Below are positions 53,201-60,466 of a stretch of DNA of 64,000 bases, one piece after another. The position numbers were made by a program, and so were the translations under genes. A model generated the notes under the pieces. It saw only the letters and a program-made list of their open reading frames with translations. It was not told the DNA's origin and ran no database searches. Every line of letters starts with the position of its first letter. Position 1 is the first letter of the stretch. Source of the DNA: Acidisoma cellulosilyticum (lineage in GTDB: Bacteria; Pseudomonadota; Alphaproteobacteria; Acetobacterales; Acetobacteraceae); NCBI RefSeq assembly GCF_020621385.1, contig NZ_JAESVA010000008.1, positions 124,001-188,000 of the forward strand. Reading direction: 5' to 3'.

Positions 53201-54042
53201 TTATACGCGCCGCCATCGCCCGAGCTGATGAGTTCCGTGCCGCCGGAGCTGACGACCGTATTGCTGTTCAGGGCACCCGCCAGCACAAGCAGAGTGCCGC
53301 CGAAATCGACAGTCGTGTTCAGGGTCGTGGAACCCGAACTGTTGAGTTCCGTGCCGCCGGAGGAGATGATCGCCCCGCTGGTCGTGCCGCCGGAGACAAG
53401 GCGCAGCGACCCGCCGGACAAGACGGTGGTGCCGCTCGCCATGCCAAAAAGGTCAACAATTTCGGTGCCGCCCGCGCTCAGCACATCGCCGAAGGACGAG
53501 CCGTTGAGCACGAGATAGCCGCCGGCGCTCATGACGGTATTGCTCACAATACCATTGTCGTTGACGTCGATACGGACGTCTTTCAGCGTGCCGCCGCTCA
53601 TGCTGCCGCCGGCTTCGACGATAGCGGCAATGGTGGTGATGCCGGTGCCGGTCAGCACGGTATCGATAGCGTCACCGCCGGAATAAACGACAAGCCCGCC
53701 GCCCGTACCCGGCGTCAGATCATCGGTCTGCGGACCGGCCGTGTCGCCCAGGTTGCCGCCGATGATGGTGGCGCTGATGGAGGTGCCGCCGCTCGACACA
53801 TATTCATGGCCGCCGGAACTGGCGACGGTGTCGATGCTGGTGCCATGCGCGAAAACGCGCTCATACCCGCCGGACAGGATCGTGGTGGCGCTGCCGACGC
53901 CGCCGGAGGAGATATTCAGGCTGCCGCCGCTATCGACTGTCGTATTGATGACAGCGCCGGTGGAAACCACGGTCAGGGTTTCGGCGCTGACGACGGTCAG
54001 CCCCGTGACGGAGGTATTGGTGATACTACTGGTCGTCGCCAT
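50233..54042 (-). CDS. AIDA-type strand-loop-strand adhesin with C-terminal Hint domain and RWTNG-type domain
   Basis: 1269 residues. Residues about 20-890 are strand-loop-strand repeats of roughly 19 residues with the pattern 'VSSGGT...v.sGG', such as GTELISSGGKAVNTVISLGG; this is the passenger type glycosylated by BAHT enzymes. Cys 925 starts a Hint_2 domain (CFAEGSMIATPNGETAVEDL). Residues about 1131-1269 form a third domain with LGVMVGEVAIWD and SSRWTNGNAALPI, also found as a separate protein at 61771. No signal peptide, no beta-barrel. It starts 38 bases after the upstream heptosyltransferase gene and is followed by a terminator. Confidence 0.92.
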   Translation of the reverse strand: MATTSSITNTSVTGLTVVSAETLTVVSTGAVINTTVDSGGSLNISSGGVGSATTILSGGYERVFAHGTSIDTVASSGGHEYVSSGGTSISATIIGGNLGDTAGPQTDDLTPGTGGGLVVYSGGDAIDTVLTGTGITTIAAIVEAGGSMSGGTLKDVRIDVNDNGIVSNTVMSAGGYLVLNGSSFGDVLSAGGTEIVDLFGMASGTTVLSGGSLRLVSGGTTSGAIISSGGTELNSSGSTTLNTTVDFGGTLLVLAGALNSNTVVSSGGTELISSGDGGAYNVDVLTGGTAIAYAGAVIHTSAVTTSAILSGGQENTAAGGTSLDVTVKAGGIEYDGLINSFAGGTSIDDIIDDGHLYVEGTAARASGTLIESGANAIISDGGVLSGATVLSSIIYVVNSGNIGSSVNDFIGSGATEWDGETNVYSDGLSLNDIVSGGEIIVEGGAVSAGASGTILEAHGIALLAGGGKMTGATLSSGGTLIVSEISSTGGYALSTTVSAGGVLYDDHEFGSASATVVDSGGTNFVYNDGIDYNATVSAGGLMEVTDAFGDPRGVAYNTKVMSGGTGIVSGGYELASGVGQVESGMIVLNAALSLTTTTVGGLTEYAFAAVDSGGLVVSSGATAADNLFSGNAGPNAVAALVISGATSLSNTIINNRMLVDHGGVTSGDTIGLHGILEDGLAGTFYGGTSINDTVSGGTLTIEAEATGSGTIVEVGGTAIVWNNSTDTGAIVRVGGTLEISGTGSAISTVISAGGKEIVTSGGSAVSNTVSAGGTELISSGGKAVNTVISLGGTGIVSSGGLLSGITDVYSGGTLVDYATVAVTGASLALGDATGGATLVVSGSPAVDVTSIVSGDNILFNNIGYTGVLVTGSGTETLGNGITVTETAGAVTIKDGSITDTVDIAGITQYGWTITTENGVLDFEICFAEGSMIATPNGETAVEDLAIGDMVTTLNGEKPIVWVGHRSVDLTKLRNAESARLVRIRKDAFATNVPHRDLLVTQEHCLHVDGGLIPARMLVNDRSIIIDRTINAYTYYHVELEQHAILLAEGLETESYLDTGNRPNFANAETTALQPDLSVNATHKSWATDAAAPLMTQRHVVEAVWRKMEARAIDQGIAAVTAPVTLTEEPGLRLATDKGMEIRPLRSQAGRYTFAVPAGATGLRLLSRASRPSDVVGPFVDDRRMLGVMVGEVAIWDLRKRVLASQHLEAGELSGWFDSNSTSSRWTNGNAALPIAVGDKPVLVEIEIRAAGPYLLADDNAITAAERLTA

Positions 54043-54080
54043 AAGGCGTCATCCTTCAACTGAACGTTAAGAAAGGAGAG

Positions 54081-55436
54081 CTAAGCCATTGCCCCATGCG
54101 CGACGGGCAACTTATCCCAGGCAGCCATGACCTGATCAGCCGTGATCAGGCGTGAACACTCATACTGGCGGTCACCGTCCTTGTGGCGCGGGCACCAGAA
54201 GTAGTCGTCATGCTTGAAGCGATGCCGCACATCGTTCCAGCAGGAATTGCAGGCGTGCCAGTTGATGACACGACCCGCAGTTTCGAATTCGTTCGTCGGG
54301 TGGGTGAAGCCCGAGATCATCACCACCGGGCAATCGGCCAGCCAGGCCAGCCAGGCCAGGCCGGAGGAGACGCCGATGAAACCCGCCGCATGGCGCAGCC
54401 AACGCGCACGCTCCGCCAGCGGACGCGCGCCGGTCTGGTCCTCGGCGCCGTGCGGCAAATGGGTCCAGACGATACCCGTGCCATGAACCGCTTCGCGGTC
54501 GATACAGACCACCCGATAGCCGCGTTTTTTGAGGCGGCCGATGATATCGGCCCAGCCATGCGGATTGTTCCATTTCTTGGCATGGGTGCTGGCCTGGACC
54601 GCGATGCAGATATAGGGCTCGGCGATCGGGCGGCTGTCATCCGGCAATAGCATCAGCGGCTTATGCTCGGCCGGGTCCACACCTAATATATAGGCGGCCG
54701 TCTTATGCAGGCCGACATGGCGGAAATCGGTCGGCTGCCACTGACATTCGGTATCGTCGAAAAACAGGCCAAGATAGTAGCTGGCATAAAACCGTGTGGT
54801 ATCGACCTCATCCCGGGTCGCGAAGGTGATGGTCGGATAGGCATCGCGGAACAGCGGGATGATCAGCGCGCCCATCATGACCGTGAGCTTGCACCCGTGC
54901 TTTTCCTGGAACTTGACGGCATAGGGGAACCAGGCGATGGGGTCCCCCAGCGTGCCCACCGGCAGCGCCACCAGCACGTCGCGGTCCCGCAAATCATGGT
55001 CGTGCCTGAACTTGACGGTGCCGTCCGCGCTCTCTATCTCGATGCCGAAGCGGACATAGTACCGTTTGGTACTTTGGATCGTGGCGTTGCGGATGGCGTT
55101 TTGGTACAGGATATTGCCGCTATCGAGGTCGCGGAAGCGGACGGTATAATTCTGGTCGTCCGGCACCCTGATGCGGCAACCCTCATTGAAATCGAAGCTT
55201 ATGCCGTTCGGCCCCTGCTGCGTCGGCACCGACGGGACGGGCGGGAAGGATGAGGTTGGGGTCGACTTGGCGGGTTCGGATGCCGCCGGCGCGGTCGGCT
55301 TAGGCGCGGCCGGCTGAGGCGCGGCCGGCTGAGGCACTTTAGACGTAACCGGGCCGACAGACGTAACCGGGCCGACCTCGGATAAGGTCTCGTTCTCGGT
55401 CGCGACAAGCCCATCAGGGGAAGCGTGTTGATCCAT
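54081..55436 (-). CDS. Autotransporter strand-loop-strand O-heptosyltransferase (TibC/Aah-like), copy 2
   Basis: 451 residues. It resembles copy 1 throughout: GISFDFNEGCRIRVPD, YYVRFGIEIESADG, LVALPVGTLGDPIAWFPYAV, WNNPHGWADIIGRLKKRGYR, FIGVSSGLAWLAWLADCPVV, ISGFTHPTNEF and the finger Cys CNSC, FWCPRH, YECSR. It carries an extra N-terminal linker of Pro/Ala pairs (QPAAPKPTAPAASEPAKS) of about 70 residues. It lies directly upstream of the adhesin (38 bases) and is likely its main modifying enzyme. Confidence 0.93.
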   Translation of the reverse strand: MDQHASPDGLVATENETLSEVGPVTSVGPVTSKVPQPAAPQPAAPKPTAPAASEPAKSTPTSSFPPVPSVPTQQGPNGISFDFNEGCRIRVPDDQNYTVRFRDLDSGNILYQNAIRNATIQSTKRYYVRFGIEIESADGTVKFRHDHDLRDRDVLVALPVGTLGDPIAWFPYAVKFQEKHGCKLTVMMGALIIPLFRDAYPTITFATRDEVDTTRFYASYYLGLFFDDTECQWQPTDFRHVGLHKTAAYILGVDPAEHKPLMLLPDDSRPIAEPYICIAVQASTHAKKWNNPHGWADIIGRLKKRGYRVVCIDREAVHGTGIVWTHLPHGAEDQTGARPLAERARWLRHAAGFIGVSSGLAWLAWLADCPVVMISGFTHPTNEFETAGRVINWHACNSCWNDVRHRFKHDDYFWCPRHKDGDRQYECSRLITADQVMAAWDKLPVAHGAMA

Positions 55437-55936
55437 GGCCGGATAACAACACAGCCCTCTCAGCCCATCTATCAGAGTCGTAACGACCTGACCGACAATG
55501 TTTGTTCGGCAACCACTAACAAGCGCGAAGGCAGCTTTTCGATATCTTAATTATGTGTTTTTGAGCAGTTAGTATAACAGGAAGCTATTCCGCTCAAACT
55601 TATCTCCTGGCCTTTCGGCCGGGGTCGAGTCCGGGCCTGAGACTAGACCTATCGGCCTAATGCCTGGGCTGCCATGCAGTTAAGGCGTGAACCCTGGCCA
55701 AGCATGCAGTTTTTCCGGGCATAAACCTCGGCAATTTTGTCAAGCGGGATCAGACAATCCGCCAGGGATGCGTTTCTTTTTGTAACAGAAGGGAACCACT
55801 GTCATGCGTTCGGAACATAAAGCAGAACTGGTAATAAAGATGTTGCAGGTGATTGACTTATCACTCACTATCCGTGGTATTAGCCTATCCGGCTAGTATC
55901 CTATTCCAGGAAACCAATTCATGCGGACAGTCCTGT
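55437..55936. promoter_or_regulatory. Divergent intergenic region between heptosyltransferase operon and Fic-like gene
   Basis: About 500 bases, partly AT-rich (55540-55600). Two similar 19-base direct repeats, CCTGG....CATGCAGTT type, lie at 55663 and 55693, exactly 30 bases apart; such helical-phase spacing suits binding of a regulator. A nine-codon frame MRTVLYARR (55921-55950) with AGGAAA before it overlaps the Fic-like start and could be a leader or chance. Confidence 0.4.
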
Positions 55937-57142
55937 ATGCGCGTCGCTGATCTGTCTCTACCGCAGCGTCGCTACACCGTCCCGGCCGCCGGCTATCCCG
56001 ATCTCATCGCCCTTGTCCCGCCGTCGCTACCCGACCGATTGGACATCACCGGCGTTATGAATCTGGTAGAATCCGCGACCTTCTCGCTCGGTACCTATGC
56101 GTCGGAGCTGCATGACCCGGCAACCTTTCAAACTCATCTAGATCTTTTGTTCTGCCGCGAGGTTTCCATCAGCGGGCAAGTGAATCTGGCCGATGTGTCG
56201 CTGACGGATGTCTTAGTGGAACGTTTCGCACCGCAGGATTCCAGCCAAACGCGCGGCAATCTCAAGCTGCCCATTGCCTTCCGCAATGCGCTGGACCACG
56301 CCGTGCGTCTGGCCCGGCAGCAGGGCCGCGATGTCTTCACGCTCGATAATCTGCTGAAGATTCATGCAATCTGCGCACAAGGCCTGGCCGACCTTGCGCC
56401 GGCCGGAGAGTTTCGTACCAAACAGACCTGGATCAAGGGCCATCGGATCAAGATGGCGCGCGTGGTGCCGCCGCCGCCGGACTATATCCAGAAATGCATG
56501 GGTGAGCTGATCGCGTTTCTGGCGCCCGGCCCCGGCCGCACCGCGTCCATGCCGATTGTGATCAGAATAGCGCTGGTCGCTGCCCAGGTGAAAGCCATCC
56601 AGCCTTTCAATATCCTGGGGTCGGATTTGCTGATGCGCATTCTGATCCCGATGATGGCGGCGGCCGAGGGCATGCCGCCTATTCTGGTCAGCAATTTTCT
56701 ACACAGATACCATCAGGCTTATTTCGATGCGCTGTTCGATCAACAGCTTAGCGGCAATTGGGCGAATTGGCTGGAATTTTTCCTGGACGGCTATCGTGAG
56801 TCGATCAAGGAAATGATGGCGATCACCTCAGGATTGCGCCGGCTGAGACAATCCTGGGCGGAACAGACGCAAGACATGCGGTCTGATTCGGCCGCGCACC
56901 GGATCATCAATACGCTGTTGAATTGCCCCGTCTTCACCGTGCAGACGGTTCAACGGGATCACAGCATGTCCTTCCAGACCGCGAATAACGCGATCTCAGC
57001 CTTGACCGAGCGTGGCATCATACGCCCCCTGCATGACAATCGCCGCAACCGGACCTTTATCGCGCCGGGCGTCGTCGCGGTGCTGGAGGAGGACTTGTCC
57101 GCGCACAACGCCGATATCGGCGATCGGCGCGTCTCAGCCTGA
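55937..57142 (+). CDS. Fic-fold protein with degenerate catalytic motif and winged-helix tail (1)
   Basis: 401 residues from ATG 55937; an earlier TTG is less likely. The Fic architecture is clear: AGEFRTKQTWIKG (normally GxxRxxqVxI.G), VVPPPPDYIQKCMGELIAFL and the core helix. The catalytic motif, normally HPFxxGNGRxxR, reads QPFNILGSDLLMR (at 56600): His is Gln and the GNGR loop is gone. The usual autoinhibitory SxxIEG-type motif is also absent (ESATFSLGTY). The C terminus is a winged helix (FQTANNAISALTERGIIRPL). So it is likely not an AMP transferase, but a regulator or scaffold. Confidence 0.85.
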   Translation: MRVADLSLPQRRYTVPAAGYPDLIALVPPSLPDRLDITGVMNLVESATFSLGTYASELHDPATFQTHLDLLFCREVSISGQVNLADVSLTDVLVERFAPQDSSQTRGNLKLPIAFRNALDHAVRLARQQGRDVFTLDNLLKIHAICAQGLADLAPAGEFRTKQTWIKGHRIKMARVVPPPPDYIQKCMGELIAFLAPGPGRTASMPIVIRIALVAAQVKAIQPFNILGSDLLMRILIPMMAAAEGMPPILVSNFLHRYHQAYFDALFDQQLSGNWANWLEFFLDGYRESIKEMMAITSGLRRLRQSWAEQTQDMRSDSAAHRIINTLLNCPVFTVQTVQRDHSMSFQTANNAISALTERGIIRPLHDNRRNRTFIAPGVVAVLEEDLSAHNADIGDRRVSA

Positions 57143-57175
57143 CGGAAGCGCTTTCCGTCAAAATTAAACAAAGTC

Positions 57176-57373
57176 TAGAGTCCGTCAGGTTTAGTTGGAA
57201 CCGCCACTGAATCTGTCGTGCGCGGGCCTGGCCGGCCGCACCCCGACCCGCGCATCTACCCGGCGGAGCAAGCAATCGGCCGGCTGGGCGCCGCGGCGGG
57301 TAGGTCCGGGGCGCGTAGTCCGCGCAACAAGTGCGCGGATGACAAATTATCTATTAAAACCTGACAGACTCTA
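57176..57373. mobile_element. Miniature inverted-repeat element (MITE) at the end of the glycosyltransferase gene
   Basis: About 198 bp bounded by TAGAGTCCGTCAGGTTTAG and its near-complement TAAAACCTGACAGACTCTA. TA at both ends suits IS630/Tc1-type insertion. It contains a further hairpin CCGCGCA / TGCGCGG (57320-57338) and no gene. Its right end supplies the TAG stop codon (57371-57373) of the glycosyltransferase gene. Confidence 0.6.
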
Positions 57374-60300
57374 AGGCAGCACGCTGCGCAGGATGGCGTC
57401 GATCTGCGCCGCATAGGCCTCGGCGTCGCAATCCTGCTGCAACCGCAGGCTGGCACCGGCCCGGACGGTCTGCCACAGACCGGCATCCTGATAAAGTGCT
57501 GCGACCGCCTGCGCGAAGCGCGCTGCGTCGCTGTCCCCGCCATTCATGATCTCAACCCTGTCCGTCCAGCCAAGCTGCCGGCACAGCAGGTCCGTCGCGA
57601 CCACAGGAAGGCCGTGGGCGGCGGCTTCATGGACCTTGTAGGGAATCCCACCGGCAAAGCGTGTGGGCGCCACAAAGACCCTGTGGCGGTCATAGAGCGG
57701 GGCCAGGTCATTGATCGGGCCGATGAGATCGACATTGGGGTGTTCGGCGAAGGCCGACAGATCAAGACCCTCCCGCAGATACCCCGCGATGGTAATGCGC
57801 AGGTCAGGCAATAGGCGGTCCGTGAGCAAGGGCAGGATTTCGGCCAGGAACCACGCGACGCTGTCATAATTGGGCGCGTCTTTCTGGTGGATGGCGCCGA
57901 GGAACAGCAGATCGCGGCGCTGCGCCCAGGACGAGGCGGTCGGCCGCGGCTGCGCCCTATGGCCGAGGACGGAGACATTGCGGAACCCGGCCTGACGCAC
58001 CAGCTGAGCGTCCGCCTCATTCACCGCGACGATCGCCTGACAATAATAGGCGCAGGCAAGCTCGCTCTCCAGAGCTCGCTCGAAACGCTCGGCCGGCGCG
58101 CGGCCCAGCACGCGATCCTGCGCCGCCGTGCGGCTGGCCGCGACCGCTTCCGTATCCAGCACGAAACCCTGATCGGGCAGGCAATCGGCGACATCGATCA
58201 AAGCCGGCAAAAGCTGGTTGAGGTTATGCGTCCGCCCGATCCAAACGATGTCGTAATAACTGGGGCGGTCCTTGATGAACTTGCCGAAATCGGCCAAGGC
58301 GCGGTCATGCAGGACTTCGACATTGTCCGGCATGTCGCGGTAGAGGTCGATCAGGCCGTCATGCCGCTTGACCATGGGATAGACGCTCACCGTATGGCCG
58401 GCCGCCGCCATGACGGTGACGATATCATTGGACCGGACATAGCCCGAACCGAGCTTGCGCAGCGGCACGCGGTCCTCGACGAAGAGAATGCGCAAAGGCC
58501 GGACCGCCGCCTGACCCTGATCGGTCAATGGCGGACGGGCCAGCCGCGCGCGGGCCAGATTGCGCGGCTGCGGCGGGTGCTGATAGCGCAAATAGTCCTG
58601 ATGCTTGGTCACGAAAATCTTGTGATTGCGCCGCATCATCTGCATAGACCCGGCCGTGCTGCCGGACCCGAATTCCAGATGCTGGATCATGACCGCCGGA
58701 TCGTACAGGACCCGATAGCCCGCCTTGCGCAGCCGCAGGCAAAGATCCGCATCCTCGTAATAGGCGGGCCGGTAGTCGTCATCGAAACCGCCGAGCTGAC
58801 GGACGGCATCGGTGCGCATCATCAGAAAGGCGCCGGAGCAGTAATCGACGTCGCGGACGAAATTCGCTTCCGGCAGGTTCGGGTCTTCGTTGCGCAGATA
58901 GCCGACGCCATAGCCGTTGCGCCAGACCAGACACCCGGCCTCCTGCAGCAAGCCGTTGGTGCGGATGATTTTTCCGCCCACCGCGCCAATGCCAGGGTCG
59001 CTCAGCAGGCGGGCCAAGGCCTGTCGGCAGGCATTGGGCGCCAGCATCAGATCATTGTTCAGAAACAGAACGGCCGGCGCCGTCACATGCGGGATGGCCG
59101 CATTGCAGGCCTCGACGAAGCCGGCATTGTAGCGGAAGCGGATCAACTTGGCGCCGATGATCGCGTCCTCGATGCCGCGCGTGTCATCGCGGGAGCCGGA
59201 ATCGACCAGGATCAGCTCGACCGGGCCCGGGAAATTTCCCCGCAGCGAGGCAAGCGCCGCCATGGTCAGCGTGAACTGGTTATGCAGCACCATGATGACG
59301 CTGAAAGCCGGCGGCGCGCCGTCCGGCAAGCTGAAATCGAGCGGATTGCGGGCCAGTTGCGGCATCATCGCGGCTGCCGCGCGCAGGAAAATCTGCTTGG
59401 TCTGGTCTTCATCGACGGGCTCGGGCGGCAATGCCGGTGCGGCCAGGCCGCCGCGCGCGACGAAATGCGCGAAGGGATCGCGGAACAGGCCCAGCGCCAG
59501 ATCCCCTTGCGCCGACGGCGTCTGGGCATAAAGCTTCAGGTCCAGCTCGGGATGCGGGTTGCGCCGCTCGACCGCGCCGTGGCGCACGAAATGCTCGTAA
59601 AGGCCCCGGAAGTTGCCCTCCGCGGCGGCGGCCCTCATGTCCGGATAAGTCTCGCCGTAGAAGTTGCCTGAAAACCACTCATGCGGTTGAAAATGCTGGG
59701 GCGTCGGATTGCACAGGAAATGCTCCAGCGCGCAGCTATAGTGCCGGGCGGCAATGGCGGCCTCGGCCTGCGGATGGGCTTTCAAATACCAGACCGGATC
59801 GAAATACCAGGACAGCATCGCGTGACTGCCGGCCTGGCAGCCGCCTGCCAGAAACTGCGCGAAGGAACCGCCGACCCCGCGATCGGACCGGTCCTGCTCA
59901 GGCTTATTGTCCCGGTAAAGCGTGGCGTCGAAAAGCCAATGCCCGCTGCGGTAATCGCGATCGCCGAAGCTGATGTAATGGTCATAGCTATTGGCCAGTT
60001 CCAGGCTGGCCAATAGGCTCGGCGTCACATCCGGATTGGCCTTGCGATAGAAATCCCCCGAGAATAGCCAATGGGGGGAGAGTTTGCGATATCCGTGCTG
60101 GCGGTAATGGTCGAAGCCGGAGCGGAAGGTGCCGCGTCGCCCATGCGTCGCGACGTCCCGGTAGGTCCGCAGATAATAGACCTCGTCAAAATACATGTTC
60201 GGCGAGTGACCAAGCCGCGCGCCGTAATTGTGATAAAACACCTCGGGGTCGGTCAACCCGATCTCGCGCATCTGGGCCAGCGCATCGGGATAGCGCGTTT

Positions 60301-60400
60301 TATACCAGGCGGCATTGAAAACGGCCCAGGCCGGCAAGCGGTCCGCTTCCATTTTGCGCGCCTTCGGGTCCTGAAAATCCAGTTTGAGAAGGACCGTCAT
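57371..60400 (-). CDS. Large two-domain glycosyltransferase (GT2 plus GT1/GT4-like)
   Basis: 1009 residues. Residues 1-330 hold repeated units of the type 'FDe.YYLrtYrD......HY...G..kgrsP', e.g. YFDEVYYLRTYRDVATHG. Residues 366-600 are a GT2 domain: FSVIMVLHNQFTLTMAALAS, ILVDSGSRDDT, metal-binding LFLNNDLML, and the acceptor-site ED in YYEDADLCLR. Residues 636-1009 are a GT-B domain: RILFVEDRVPLRKLGSGYVR, DLLFLGAIHQKDAPNYDSVA, PTRFAGGIPYKVHEAAAHGL. No signal peptide or helix, so cytoplasmic; it would build a surface polymer or glycoprotein glycan. The stop codon lies in a MITE end. Confidence 0.92.
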   Translation of the reverse strand: MTVLLKLDFQDPKARKMEADRLPAWAVFNAAWYKTRYPDALAQMREIGLTDPEVFYHNYGARLGHSPNMYFDEVYYLRTYRDVATHGRRGTFRSGFDHYRQHGYRKLSPHWLFSGDFYRKANPDVTPSLLASLELANSYDHYISFGDRDYRSGHWLFDATLYRDNKPEQDRSDRGVGGSFAQFLAGGCQAGSHAMLSWYFDPVWYLKAHPQAEAAIAARHYSCALEHFLCNPTPQHFQPHEWFSGNFYGETYPDMRAAAAEGNFRGLYEHFVRHGAVERRNPHPELDLKLYAQTPSAQGDLALGLFRDPFAHFVARGGLAAPALPPEPVDEDQTKQIFLRAAAAMMPQLARNPLDFSLPDGAPPAFSVIMVLHNQFTLTMAALASLRGNFPGPVELILVDSGSRDDTRGIEDAIIGAKLIRFRYNAGFVEACNAAIPHVTAPAVLFLNNDLMLAPNACRQALARLLSDPGIGAVGGKIIRTNGLLQEAGCLVWRNGYGVGYLRNEDPNLPEANFVRDVDYCSGAFLMMRTDAVRQLGGFDDDYRPAYYEDADLCLRLRKAGYRVLYDPAVMIQHLEFGSGSTAGSMQMMRRNHKIFVTKHQDYLRYQHPPQPRNLARARLARPPLTDQGQAAVRPLRILFVEDRVPLRKLGSGYVRSNDIVTVMAAAGHTVSVYPMVKRHDGLIDLYRDMPDNVEVLHDRALADFGKFIKDRPSYYDIVWIGRTHNLNQLLPALIDVADCLPDQGFVLDTEAVAASRTAAQDRVLGRAPAERFERALESELACAYYCQAIVAVNEADAQLVRQAGFRNVSVLGHRAQPRPTASSWAQRRDLLFLGAIHQKDAPNYDSVAWFLAEILPLLTDRLLPDLRITIAGYLREGLDLSAFAEHPNVDLIGPINDLAPLYDRHRVFVAPTRFAGGIPYKVHEAAAHGLPVVATDLLCRQLGWTDRVEIMNGGDSDAARFAQAVAALYQDAGLWQTVRAGASLRLQQDCDAEAYAAQIDAILRSVLP

Positions 60401-60466
60401 GATATCGCCTTCGCAAAAGCCGGGGGATAAGCGCCGTCGCCAGCATTCGGATGTTTCATTGGCCGG

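Noticed and set aside
50425-54063. Long antisense open frames over the adhesin repeats
   Set aside because: Repeats give open frames on the other strand by composition; no start context or motif.
57887-59671. A 594-codon open frame antisense to the large glycosyltransferase
   Set aside because: Shadow of the GT2/GT-B gene; Arg/Gly/Ala-rich translation without motifs.
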